Program-made: the position numbers and the translations under genes
Shown: positions 9,316 to 18,582 of the stretch, piece by piece
How positions within the stretch are numbered: the first letter of the stretch is position 1
Layout of the letters: each line of letters begins with the position of its first letter
The notes under the pieces: model-generated
Database searches by the model: none
What the model was told of the DNA's origin: nothing
Seen by the model: only the letters and a program-made list of their open reading frames with translations
Assembly (NCBI RefSeq): GCF_007829335.1
Contig: NZ_VIWO01000003.1
Span: forward strand, 620,001 to 684,000
Source: Chitinophaga polysaccharea
GTDB taxonomy: Bacteria; Bacteroidota; Bacteroidia; Chitinophagales; Chitinophagaceae
Direction: 5' to 3'
DNA length: 64,000 nucleotides

Positions 9316-9447
9316 TATATACTCTGAATCAACAAATCATAACATCCGATTAACACTAGTTACCCCGGAATTGCTTTAATTGTGTCACCTCGACATGGTA
9401 TGTAGTCATGCAGGGAATCAATTTTGTTATCTTCCAGTACCAATACT

Positions 9448-10500
9448 ATGAATCGTTATTTTACCCGCATTATATTATTACTCTCAGTTTATTCACTGGC
9501 AACCCACGCGCAGCAGCCCTGGGGTAAGGATAAAGCACAACGGTGGTATGCCGCTCAGCCGTGGCTTTGCGGCGCTAATTTTATTCCTTCTACGGCGGTA
9601 AATCAATTGGAAATGTGGCAGCCTGCCACGTTTGATCCACAAACAATAGACCGGGAGCTGGGGTATGCGGCATTAGTAGGAATGAACGTGATGCGTGTAT
9701 ACCTGCACCACGAGGCCTGGGTACAGGATCCTGCCGGGTTTAAGCAGCGGATCGGGCAATACCTGACGATAGCGGATAAACACCAGGTAAAAACGATGTT
9801 CGTTTTCTTCGATGATTGTTGGCGGGATGAATACCATGGTGGCCCACAGGAACCGCCTGTTCCCGGCGTGCATAACAGTCGCTGGTTGAAAGACCCGGGA
9901 GGCCGGATAGACAGGGAACCCGCATTAATGGATACGCTACACCGCTACGTAACAGATATATTAACGGCTTTAAAAGATGACACCCGGGTGCTGGCCTGGG
10001 ACTTGTACAATGAGCCAGGTCATTTCGGGCACGGTGATAAAAGCTGGCCGTTGTTGAAGAATGTAGTGGCCTGGGCCCGGGCGATAGCCTTGAGCCAACC
10101 GGTAACAATCGGCATCTGGAACAAGGATTTCAAAGATTTCAATGCCTTTCAGCTGGAAAACTCTGATGTGATCAGCTTTCACAATTACCGGGACTCCACA
10201 GTGATGCAGGAGGCAATTGATAGCCTCAGGAAGTACGACAGGCCCCTGTTTTGTACGGAGTATATGAAGCGGGTTAACAAGAGTACGTTTGCCATTATTA
10301 CGCCGATGTTGAAGAAAAACAATATCGCGGCCATCAACTGGGGGCTGGTGGCCGGCAAAACACAAACAAATTTCCCGCAGGGAAATAAGGGGGGAGAAGA
10401 GGAGCCCGTGCTGTGGTATCATGATATTTTTCACAGGGATGGTAGCCCGTTTGACAATGCAGAAACAACTTTGCTGCTGCAACTTACCCAGGAAAAGTAA
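9448..10500 (+). CDS. Exported GH5-like glycoside hydrolase
   Basis: A 350-residue secreted TIM-barrel hydrolase of the cellulase-like clan. The start at 9448 is chosen because it begins a signal peptide (MNRYFTRIILLLS, cleaved after THA). The acid/base Glu lies in AWDLYNEPG (about Glu189) and the nucleophile in RPLFCTEYMKR (about Glu271), both at strand ends as in family GH5. Bacteroidetes relatives are often labelled 1,4-beta-xylanase or cellulase family without proof. It is outside the SusC/SusD loci and followed by a hairpin terminator, so it is probably a single-gene unit. Substrate uncertain. Confidence 0.8.
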   Translation: MNRYFTRIILLLSVYSLATHAQQPWGKDKAQRWYAAQPWLCGANFIPSTAVNQLEMWQPATFDPQTIDRELGYAALVGMNVMRVYLHHEAWVQDPAGFKQRIGQYLTIADKHQVKTMFVFFDDCWRDEYHGGPQEPPVPGVHNSRWLKDPGGRIDREPALMDTLHRYVTDILTALKDDTRVLAWDLYNEPGHFGHGDKSWPLLKNVVAWARAIALSQPVTIGIWNKDFKDFNAFQLENSDVISFHNYRDSTVMQEAIDSLRKYDRPLFCTEYMKRVNKSTFAIITPMLKKNNIAAINWGLVAGKTQTNFPQGNKGGEEEPVLWYHDIFHRDGSPFDNAETTLLLQLTQEK

Positions 10501-10840
10501 GAGGCGCCATGCCAGGTTTCCCTACTATGAATTTTTGCCCACTGCAGATATAGCGCAGTGGCAAAAATTAGTTTTGCAACACAAAGAAATGCCAACATTA
10601 TTCCATAAGAGGTAACCGGAAAGTTATACTATGTCCAGCAAGATTCCTTCTGCATTGAAATTATCATGTCAGAAGTGAAGCTATTTGTCGTTAAGGAAAC
10701 CAGGTCATGAGGATGCCGTTTAAAGTAATTGAAAACCGAAAATGCGATCATAATAATGATACCACGCGATACGTGTATTATTCTCCTCCCTTCATCCAGC
10801 TGATGTTAAAACGAATACATTATTGACAAAAGACAATGCA
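10501..10840. other. Intergenic region after the GH5-like gene
   Basis: It holds the hairpin at 10530-10569 near its left end. The remainder (about 10620-10840) is AT-rich and should contain the promoter for the MauE-like gene. No gene is seen. Confidence 0.5.
10530..10569 (+). terminator. Hairpin terminator downstream of GH5-like gene
   Basis: Arms AATTTTTGCCCACTGC (10530-10545) and GCAGTGGCAAAAATT (10555-10569) pair over 15 bp with one bulged C. It lies 29 bp after the stop codon and is followed by a short T-rich stretch. The A/T ends make it plausible as a bidirectional terminator. Confidence 0.65.
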
Positions 10841-11290
10841 ATGAAAAAGAAACAAGTAATGCTGGAGCTCATCATCATGGGATTGGTATTCCTGTTCGTA
10901 TATACTCCTGCCAGCAAACTGATGAAATTTCATGAGTATGTGTTAACGATGAAAGCCCAACCTTTTGCTCCCTGGTTTAGTACCTTTCTTACTTATGCGG
11001 TGCCGACGGCAGAAATACTGGCAGTAATACTGCTCGTGTTACCACTCACCAGAAAAACCGGACTATATCTATCCCTGGCGTTGATGACGTTGTTCACGGG
11101 ATATATTGGGTTAGTACAGTTGAACTACTATGGGAAGATCCCTTGTACTTGTGGAGGATTCATTTCTTCATTAACCTGGAATGAGCATTTGGTACTGAAT
11201 GTAGCCATTATGCTCCTGATTGGACTGGCATTTTGGTTGATGGGAGAAACATCCGTGGCCAGGACAAACGAACAGAACGTACTGGGATAG
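10841..11290 (+). CDS. MauE/DoxX-family redox-associated membrane protein
   Basis: A 149-residue protein with four hydrophobic helices (about 7-22, 50-68, 74-92 and 117-134). Between helices three and four is a PCTCGG loop with two cysteines (102 and 104), followed by L-W-N-E-H-L, the pattern of the MauE/DoxX redox family that is thought to pass electrons for disulfide chemistry in the envelope. The ATG at 10841 is preferred over an upstream TTG. It is 100 bp upstream of the small two-cysteine secreted protein, which could be its client. Confidence 0.8.
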   Translation: MKKKQVMLELIIMGLVFLFVYTPASKLMKFHEYVLTMKAQPFAPWFSTFLTYAVPTAEILAVILLVLPLTRKTGLYLSLALMTLFTGYIGLVQLNYYGKIPCTCGGFISSLTWNEHLVLNVAIMLLIGLAFWLMGETSVARTNEQNVLG

Positions 11291-11390
11291 CCATCCTGGT
11301 AATACAATCAATCACAGGCAACATAAAATCTAACATATTACTTGTAAGTAACATTCAATCACTATCGTTAATCATTAAAAGTCTCTAAAC

Positions 11391-11681
11391 ATGAAAATCG
11401 TAAAATTTGCCATGGCTGCAACAGCCGCTTTCGTTGGCCTGGCTACCGCCTATGCCGCCAATCACCGTATCGACTACACCTATGTGAATTTACTCAACAA
11501 TGGTACCTATACCAAACTGACAACTACCTACGACGCTGCGAATTGCGCCAGTTCATCTACGAGGATTTGTGCTTATAGCTCTCCGGTAGATTTCGGAGCA
11601 GGTGTAACGCCAACGGCTACTCAAATCCTGGCAGCCGGCGGTTCGGTAAAAACGAATGTTAACAAGATTTATTTACCTTGA
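11391..11681 (+). CDS. DUF6520-like small secreted protein with two cysteines
   Basis: A 96-residue protein with a clear signal peptide (1-22, MAATAAFVGLATAYA) and a mature part of about 74 residues ending in NKIYLP. Two cysteines sit eight residues apart (Cys52 and Cys60, NCASSSTRIC). Length, signal peptide and C-terminal tail fit the DUF6520 family of Bacteroidetes, which often lies near MauE-like genes; this assignment is from memory of the family. Function unknown. It follows the MauE-like gene and ends in a strong shared terminator. Confidence 0.65.
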   Translation: MKIVKFAMAATAAFVGLATAYAANHRIDYTYVNLLNNGTYTKLTTTYDAANCASSSTRICAYSSPVDFGAGVTPTATQILAAGGSVKTNVNKIYLP

Positions 11682-11692
11682 TAGGAGGCTGT

Positions 11693-11724
11693 TTGTGGAG
11701 GTTGCCCAAAGGCAACCTCCACAA
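11693..11724. terminator. Bidirectional terminator between convergent genes
   Basis: A perfect stem of about 14 bp (TTGTGGAGGTTGCC / GGCAACCTCCACAA) with a CAAA loop at 11707-11710. It sits between the stop of the small secreted protein (11681) and the stop of the convergent TlpA-like gene (11727), so it can end transcription from both sides. Confidence 0.8.
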
Positions 11725-11726
11725 TA

Positions 11727-13202
11727 TCAGTCTATGCTGTTGGTGGTATCAATAGCATTGGCAATAATGGATCTTAGCTTATCTACGGAGTTGGAACCAT
11801 TGTTTGTCGGTATGGGTGGATCGCCATCAACAATATTCCCGTCTTTTCCAATGATGATAAGCTTCGGATATCCTGTAATGCCATAGTATTTTATGATGGC
11901 ATGATCCATTCCTTCCCCGTTAGTGTACAGGTTAATGCCTCCTTTATGTGTATAAATGCCCGACGCTACTGACTCAAGGAAGAGCGCTTTGGATGAATCG
12001 ATCGTAACAGATACGAAAGCTACATTGGGATGGTTCCTGAATTCCTGGTAAACCGGTTCAATGGCACTGACCAGGTACGCACATCCGGTACATCCGTTAA
12101 AATAGAAATCCAATATGACTACCTTCCCCTTAAAGTCACTCAGGGATACCCATTGATCATGTTCATCCGGTAATTTGAATGGGTAAGCTTTTTTCCCCCG
12201 TCCCAATGCATTACGTTTATTTGTAAGCAGACTTCTGCTGAGAGGATCCGCAATGATAGGCAAATCTCTTTCCAGGACATCCAGTAAATTTATCTTTCCA
12301 AAAAAGTTAGTAGAAAATATTAATGTAGTTAACAGCCTGTCCCGGGTTACACCGGAGTAGTGCTGCATAAAGCTGGAATGTAATTCGTTAAATCCGTAGT
12401 CGCTATTAGGGTCGTTACTGAAATAACGGGATTCTGCATGGCATCTTTCCTTTAGATACAGGTAGTACAGGTATGGAGATGAATTGAGTGCTGTTGCGGG
12501 GTTCACTGCTGCCGAATCAATACTCGCCATCAATTTTTCAACAATTGCAGCCATTTTGCTCCGCATAATTGAATCCCTTGATTGCCGGAAGTAGAATATG
12601 AAATAGGTCAGCTTATCTGAATAACTTTTATATACAACATTCATTTCGAGAATGTCCCATGAACGCCGATCGATCTTCGTCTTGTACCCCGCAAGTATCG
12701 ACAGCTGCCTGGCCATTACGTCGTCCAGTTCTTTGAATCTTCTTTCTAACGTACTGGCATCGTCTGGCGTTATCTCAGAAGTGGTTTCAGGGGGCACCAA
12801 TGCTAATTCCCATTGACATTGGTATTGGGGGGCGTCCATAAAAGTGACCTTGCCCCCATCCAGTTTTACGACAATATCATCTCCCGATGTGGTCAGCAAT
12901 AATTTATCGGTAATCTCCAGGTAAGGAGCTGGTGGCACAATCCTGATATATGCAAAGGTCTGATCCTGTTTAATAGAAAAGGACAGCGTTTTACCGGTTA
13001 TTTTTTTAGTGAACGTACTACAGAATGTTCCAATGGTAGCTGGTGTGTAATAGATATATTGCTCCACCCGGAGGTCTTTCCCAATAAGTGAAGCATCAGA
13101 AATGGTTACTTTGAAGCTGATTGCGCAATTTCCGGGGGCGTTTGAAAAGGCGTGGTGTAATAAGGTAGTCATCAGAAAAATTGATAGCAGGCAATTTTTC
13201 AT
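11727..13202 (-). CDS. TlpA-like thioredoxin-domain protein, exported
   Basis: A 491-residue exported protein. A signal peptide (1-20) is followed by a beta-rich N-terminal region (about 25-130, DUF4369-like in layout) and an alpha-helical middle. A C-terminal thioredoxin domain (about 340-480) carries the active-site motif CTGC at 371-374 after ILDFYFNG. CTGC is less common than CxPC and suggests tuned redox chemistry. It would reduce or shuffle disulfides in periplasmic or surface proteins. The start of the gene is 1 bp from the end of the susD-like gene, so it is the last gene of a susC-susD-tlpA operon. Confidence 0.85.
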   Translation of the reverse strand: MKNCLLSIFLMTTLLHHAFSNAPGNCAISFKVTISDASLIGKDLRVEQYIYYTPATIGTFCSTFTKKITGKTLSFSIKQDQTFAYIRIVPPAPYLEITDKLLLTTSGDDIVVKLDGGKVTFMDAPQYQCQWELALVPPETTSEITPDDASTLERRFKELDDVMARQLSILAGYKTKIDRRSWDILEMNVVYKSYSDKLTYFIFYFRQSRDSIMRSKMAAIVEKLMASIDSAAVNPATALNSSPYLYYLYLKERCHAESRYFSNDPNSDYGFNELHSSFMQHYSGVTRDRLLTTLIFSTNFFGKINLLDVLERDLPIIADPLSRSLLTNKRNALGRGKKAYPFKLPDEHDQWVSLSDFKGKVVILDFYFNGCTGCAYLVSAIEPVYQEFRNHPNVAFVSVTIDSSKALFLESVASGIYTHKGGINLYTNGEGMDHAIIKYYGITGYPKLIIIGKDGNIVDGDPPIPTNNGSNSVDKLRSIIANAIDTTNSID

Positions 13203-13203
13203 A

Positions 13204-14589
13204 CTATCTTATATTTTGTTGGATATTACTAATCGCTATTTCGTCTATGGGAATGGGCATCACATATCTGGGGTCATTGGGGGAAAGAGTGAATGTCTTA
13301 CCATCCAGCTCCCTCTTTAAAGTAATATTTGCGCCTTCCTTGTTTAAGCGTTTTAAATCTGTCCACCTGGTGCCCCTCCATACCAGCTCTTTTCTTCTTT
13401 CTAACAGGATTGAGCGCAATAGCTGGTCGGCGGGTTGCTGTGTAATGGATTTAAATGTTCCGGCCTTGTACCTTTTTGTTAATAATGTGTTCATGGCGGC
13501 AATGGCTTCGTTTAGCCTGCCGGTTCTGACATCGCTTTCGGCTTTTACCAGGTAAACTTCATCCACAGCAAGTCCTGTGAAGGGATATGATCCGCTCCCA
13601 GCATACACTGTTTTGGGTATGAATGCCCCTGTTTCATTCCTGAAGAAAACAGGTTTTCTTAAATCATTGCTATCGAACAGGCTAATTAAGCTGCTGTCGA
13701 TATTCACCAGGGAGGCAGATCCTGTTAAAACGGCGCCATAGTAAACAGCGGTAGCATTTAATAATAGGAGTTCATCGTTGTAAATGGTGAGGGGATACCT
13801 GGCAGTGGTATCAAGTGTATTGTAGTCAATTAACTTGTTATAGCAGGATAAACTGCTATCGGCATATTTCGCTGCACTGGCGTAATTTCGCATACTCAAA
13901 CATACCCTCGCCAACAGGGCATAGGCGGCCGCTTTGGAAGGCCTGTTGCGATTCTGTACTGGAAAGGTGTTGGAGAAGTAGCCTATGGAGGACGTCAGGT
14001 CTGAAAGTACCTGGCTATAGGTGTCTCCCAACGTTGCACGCTGTTTAATTTCATTGATATTAGCCGATTCTTTTATGGGGACGCCCAGGTCGGTTGTTTT
14101 TGTACTTTCGTCATAGGCTGGTGAAAAAACAGAAACAAGATTATAATATGAGAAACCTCTGAAGAAAAGTGCCGCGCCCCTGACAAATTGCCCGGGCACG
14201 CTGTTTTTTTGTTCTGGTTCCAGCTTGTCCCATTGCTCCAATACTGCGTTGCAATAGTAGATCGATTGATACGGCATGTTCCAGTCAGGAATGGCAATTT
14301 CACCGGTATAGATATCCTGGCTCCATATATAGCAATTTTTTTCCGTTTTTGTCGCCAGCGCATGGTACACATCAGCGGAAGCATAGTAATATTCATCTCC
14401 TGACATAATCCCCATGGAAGCGCTATTTGACCTGAAGATATTCTGGTTGTCTAATAGCTGTATCATGTCGGCTACACTGTTGGGAATCACAATATTGGTA
14501 TTGGGCTTTTTGTCGAGGAAGTCGCTTTTGGAGCAGGCAATGCAAAGCAGGCAGGTCAACAATACCGTGTATTTTTTATAGTGAGCCAT
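13204..14589 (-). CDS. RagB/SusD-family surface lipoprotein
   Basis: A 461-residue lipoprotein that binds substrate on top of the SusC channel. The lipobox LLCIAC places the lipidated cysteine at 19, followed by SKSDFLDKKPN, typical of RagB/SusD. TPR-like helices occupy the middle, and the C-terminal segment has the RKELVWRGTRWTDLKRL signature. It is shorter than glycan-binding SusD proteins (about 500-600 residues), as in RagB-like members next to thioredoxin genes. It lies 16 bp after susC. Ligand unknown. Confidence 0.92.
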   Translation of the reverse strand: MAHYKKYTVLLTCLLCIACSKSDFLDKKPNTNIVIPNSVADMIQLLDNQNIFRSNSASMGIMSGDEYYYASADVYHALATKTEKNCYIWSQDIYTGEIAIPDWNMPYQSIYYCNAVLEQWDKLEPEQKNSVPGQFVRGAALFFRGFSYYNLVSVFSPAYDESTKTTDLGVPIKESANINEIKQRATLGDTYSQVLSDLTSSIGYFSNTFPVQNRNRPSKAAAYALLARVCLSMRNYASAAKYADSSLSCYNKLIDYNTLDTTARYPLTIYNDELLLLNATAVYYGAVLTGSASLVNIDSSLISLFDSNDLRKPVFFRNETGAFIPKTVYAGSGSYPFTGLAVDEVYLVKAESDVRTGRLNEAIAAMNTLLTKRYKAGTFKSITQQPADQLLRSILLERRKELVWRGTRWTDLKRLNKEGANITLKRELDGKTFTLSPNDPRYVMPIPIDEIAISNIQQNIR

Positions 14590-14605
14590 AGCAAAAGTTT
14601 AAGTA

Positions 14606-17600
14606 TCAGAAATTGAAGGTTGCTCCGATGGAATAGCTGGGGGGAGTAGGTAGGGTATATCCTCCATTCCCCACAAAATCCGGATCGAGTTTCAGTTTAT
14701 TGGCCCGCCATAGTATCCCCAGGTTATTAACGTATCCATATATTTTTGTACTACTAAACGGAAACTTATTGTTTTTTCGGTGTAACGTATAAGCTACCTG
14801 GATATCCTGCAGGCGAATTTGATCGCCTTTTTCCACCAGCGTTTCAGCCCCGTTATAAAAGGCATCCCGTTGATCATCTGCCGGGTATGTCAGGGAAGGA
14901 ACGCTGGTAGTTTTCTCATCTCCGGGATGTTGCCAACGCTTGTCGTAGTCGGCCTGCTGATAGCTGTCGTTAGTGGCATTGAAGGATCCTCTTCTGAAAT
15001 AGTAACCCATTTTATAGGTAATGTTAAACGACAGCTCGGCGCCCTTATAGGAAAAGTTGTTACGAATGCCTCCGAAGAAAGAAGGACTTGCCGGGCCTTT
15101 ATACACCAATCCCTCCCGGTTGGTAGAGTTCAGGATGGCGCCATAATCTTCACTGATCTTTCCACCTACGATCCCCTGCGGATTTCCGTTGTTGTCAAGA
15201 CCCGCCCAGGCATACGCAAATATGGCCGAATAGGGGCGCCCTACGATGGGGTTTATATAGTTCGATTGTACGTAATTGTTATTTATGCCTGTCTGAAGTT
15301 TATAGTCGGTGATTTTGTCCCTGACATAGCTAAACAGGAAGTTGGTTGTCCAGGTAAATGCCCCTTTTATGTTAATACTATTGAGCGTTAGGTCAATACC
15401 TTTGGTGAGCATGTCGGCTGTATTACCTGTGAATTGCGTATTGCCTGTCTGAGGTGCTACCGGGCTATTGCCGATAAGATTCTGACCTTTCTTGGAAAAG
15501 AAATCGATACTTCCATTTAGCCTGTTATTCCTGGCGACAAAATCAAGTCCGGCATTGAGAATATTTACTTTTTCCCAACTCAGGTCGGGATTGGGGGGAT
15601 TTATAATCACCTGTTGCGGTGCGCCATAATTGTTGAGGCCATCTGCCTTGGCAGTGGTATATGCGGAAAGGGTTTTACTCAGGTTACCATTGTATCCATG
15701 CGTTATCCGGATTTTCAGGTAGGGGATGGCGTCCAGGTGATAGAATTTTTCCCTGCTTATCAACCAACTGACTCCGGATGAATAAAGCGGCACTCCCTTC
15801 TGGTTGGCATTTACGCCGAAAAGATTTGATTCATCCCTCCTGGCACTGACCGAAAACGAATATTTGTGATCATAAGTGTAGGCGGCATTGATATAGTACG
15901 ACAGGAAACGATCTGAGATGCCACCCTGTCCATCCATATTGGGAATCCTGTCCGGGTTACCATCAAATAGCCTGGTAAAGTAAGTAAAGTAATCAACGGG
16001 AACATTAGTTGCATTGTCCGGGTTGTATCCATACAAAGTAGTCCGGCGGGTAAAACTGTTATAATCTTTTATTTCAAAACCTCCAATGGCGGTTACCTGG
16101 TGTTTGGCTGAAAATGTTTGATTATAATTAAGCTGTGCCCTTCCTGTATTACTGTTGTAATTAGCGGTGTTATTGGCAAAAATAGCCCCCAGTGGTACCG
16201 GGTAAGTAATATTGCCAGCGGGATCAATCTGCGTAAACTGATTGATGAGTAAGCGGGTCGTATAGCTCGACTGAGCCATGAGGATATCTTGATCGGTATT
16301 ACCTTGTTGATATTGGTAGTTGATATGCAGGCTAAGTAATGCAGGAATAATCTTATACTCTAGCCCTATATTTATTCTGTAGTCTGAAAGATCGGTTTTG
16401 TTATTATTGTTCAACCGTTCATTAAACGGGTAGTAATTCCAATCGAGATAGTCGGGGTTGGACAATTCGTCTTTGCTGGCCTGGCGGAAGTCCCGTATAA
16501 CCGGTAGTGCATTTCCTTTGCTGTCAACAACTTTTTCATAGGGGTACAAAGAGCTGTAGCGTGTAGGGTTGGAACGTGTCAGGCTTTTAGTAAAAAACAG
16601 GTCGCTGGTTAACTCCAGGCGTTCCTGTAATAGTTTATAGGTATTTCTTGCATTTAAGGTAAACCTGTTATAGTTGTCGGGGACGGCACTATATAAGTTC
16701 CTGTCAAAACCGCCAGAAAGATAGTATTGGTCATTTTGGCTGCCACCAGACATATTTAAGGCATATTGCTGATAGATGGCTTTTCTGAGAAAATATTTTG
16801 AATAGTCGCTCCTGGTATCTATGGAAGAAAGCGTGTTTAGCTGTTGCTCCGCATCGGCATGGCTAATGCGTCCTTTTTTTTCGTTATCCAGGATATCAAT
16901 GACAGGGGATTGCTGCATATAGGGTATATACGAAAGAGGGATATCGTATTTTCCATGGTCAAACCAAAATTTTTCCAGGTCTACATATGCTTTACTTGTC
17001 AGCTGTGGTATCGCATACAAATCAGGTTTTCCGGCGATGGTGACATTGGTGTTGAATGAGATAACGGGCTTTTGATTGCGTTGTCCCATCTTCGAAGTAA
17101 GTACTATCACACCATTTCCGGCGCGAACGCCCCAGATAGAGGCGGCCGCGGCATCCTTTAATATAGTGACAGATGCTATATCATTTGGATTGATGTTGGA
17201 AAGATCTCCATCGTATGGAAAGTTGTCGAGGATGACAAGGGGCGCAGTATTCGCAAAAAGGGTACTTCTGCCACGAATGCTGATGGCGGGATCGCCGCCG
17301 TTTCCCGGAAAACCCACCCGGTTGGCCGCTTTGTTGAAGAGCACTCCACTCGATACACCCTCCAAACGGCTTAGGATGTCTGTACTCACACTCCTGTTGA
17401 GCAACTGGTGATCCAGGTAATCAAACGACCCTGTTGCCCGCTCTTTGGGTAATTGCTGATACCCGGTAGACAGCACTTCTACTTGTCCTAACTCGCTGGG
17501 GCTGGGCGCCAGATCTATTTGCAGGTCTTGTTGGCTACCTGTAATAAGGAGTTCCTGGCGCTGAAACCCGGTAAAGGTCACCTGCAGCAGGGCATTTGGG

Positions 17601-18118
17601 GGTACTTGCTGGAGGGTGAATTTTCCATCAGCGTCCGACAGGGCGCCTATACCGGTGCCGGCTATACGTAAGGTGGCGCCGATCAGGGGAGTACCGGATT
17701 TATCTGTTACCTGCCCGGTTATAGTGCTCGTAGAGCTGGAGTCGGAGGTTACAATGGTGGGTGAAGGGCGTTGGACTTCGCGGCTCACAATACGAACGGA
17801 CCTGTGTTTCCGGTCGATGATCCAGCTGAATTTTTTATTGTCCAGGATCAGCGTCAGGGCCTGTTCTAATGGGACCTTGCTGACCTTAATCGTGCGTCGC
17901 TCTTTGTTGTTGAGCAGGTTGTTGCTATAGAAAAAGATGAATCCTGTTTGTTGTTGGATGCTGTTCAGAATTTCTGCAATTTCGACGTTGGTAAAACGGA
18001 GGGTAACAGGTATATCATCCGGCAACCTGGTTCCTGGTTGCTGAAAGGCCACCGTTGTATGAAAAGTAAATAAACAAAGTATCCCTATAATAAATGCTCT
18101 ATAGGTAAAAATGGTCAT
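14606..18118 (-). CDS. SusC/RagA TonB-linked outer membrane receptor
   Basis: A full-length receptor of 1170 residues from the preferred ATG at 18118, which opens a signal peptide (MTIFTYRAFIIGILCLF). Domains in order: STN (about 35-110, IPVTLRFTNVEIAEILNSI), carboxypeptidase-regulatory-like (about 135-215), plug (about 215-345) and a 22-strand barrel ending SIGATFNF with a terminal aromatic. It is the first gene of a susC-susD-tlpA operon and has an STN domain, so it should signal to the FecR protein encoded divergently at 18583. No hydrolase is nearby, which argues against a glycan substrate. Confidence 0.94.
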   Translation of the reverse strand: MTIFTYRAFIIGILCLFTFHTTVAFQQPGTRLPDDIPVTLRFTNVEIAEILNSIQQQTGFIFFYSNNLLNNKERRTIKVSKVPLEQALTLILDNKKFSWIIDRKHRSVRIVSREVQRPSPTIVTSDSSSTSTITGQVTDKSGTPLIGATLRIAGTGIGALSDADGKFTLQQVPPNALLQVTFTGFQRQELLITGSQQDLQIDLAPSPSELGQVEVLSTGYQQLPKERATGSFDYLDHQLLNRSVSTDILSRLEGVSSGVLFNKAANRVGFPGNGGDPAISIRGRSTLFANTAPLVILDNFPYDGDLSNINPNDIASVTILKDAAAASIWGVRAGNGVIVLTSKMGQRNQKPVISFNTNVTIAGKPDLYAIPQLTSKAYVDLEKFWFDHGKYDIPLSYIPYMQQSPVIDILDNEKKGRISHADAEQQLNTLSSIDTRSDYSKYFLRKAIYQQYALNMSGGSQNDQYYLSGGFDRNLYSAVPDNYNRFTLNARNTYKLLQERLELTSDLFFTKSLTRSNPTRYSSLYPYEKVVDSKGNALPVIRDFRQASKDELSNPDYLDWNYYPFNERLNNNNKTDLSDYRINIGLEYKIIPALLSLHINYQYQQGNTDQDILMAQSSYTTRLLINQFTQIDPAGNITYPVPLGAIFANNTANYNSNTGRAQLNYNQTFSAKHQVTAIGGFEIKDYNSFTRRTTLYGYNPDNATNVPVDYFTYFTRLFDGNPDRIPNMDGQGGISDRFLSYYINAAYTYDHKYSFSVSARRDESNLFGVNANQKGVPLYSSGVSWLISREKFYHLDAIPYLKIRITHGYNGNLSKTLSAYTTAKADGLNNYGAPQQVIINPPNPDLSWEKVNILNAGLDFVARNNRLNGSIDFFSKKGQNLIGNSPVAPQTGNTQFTGNTADMLTKGIDLTLNSINIKGAFTWTTNFLFSYVRDKITDYKLQTGINNNYVQSNYINPIVGRPYSAIFAYAWAGLDNNGNPQGIVGGKISEDYGAILNSTNREGLVYKGPASPSFFGGIRNNFSYKGAELSFNITYKMGYYFRRGSFNATNDSYQQADYDKRWQHPGDEKTTSVPSLTYPADDQRDAFYNGAETLVEKGDQIRLQDIQVAYTLHRKNNKFPFSSTKIYGYVNNLGILWRANKLKLDPDFVGNGGYTLPTPPSYSIGATFNF

Positions 18119-18582
18119 AAATGAAGCATTAAGTGGTGGAAACACCGTTGAATCTCAAAACCCTACCAGCGTGACAATGTTAGTTTAGTTGACTTGTTTT
18201 GGTAAACGCATTTCCAGGTAAATTGCCCGTGACACCTGTCCATCTGTCACTTAACAAACCTTTAACCAAATTAAATAAGTACGTCCAAAAACCATTTTTG
18301 GTTTTATCTCGTTAGTAAATAGGATAGAGAATTTTATCGCTTATAGCCAGCTTGATAATTCTGTTAACTTTTTGAACGCGCTATATGCTGTACTATTGGG
18401 GCGATTGAACGGCATTAATAAACCATAACTTTTAACATTTAGTGAAATTGCCATATCTGAGTTCGTAAACACCTATGCGGTTGATGTGCATCTTAATCAT
18501 GCCATCAAATCCCTGAAAATGAAATATATAGATTGTGCTTAGGCGTAAAGATTAACAAGGGTACTGCGTTTTTTAAGATATC
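18119..18582. other. Intergenic region between divergent susC and fecR
   Basis: This 464-bp region should hold promoters for both genes. It is AT-rich. A small inverted repeat AAAACCA/TGGTTTT lies at 18288-18305. No gene is seen and I cannot point to a confident -7/-33 pair. Confidence 0.4.

Noticed and set aside
9970..10482. Minus-strand reading of 170 codons
   Set aside because: Antisense to the GH5-like gene, which has catalytic motifs in the right places.
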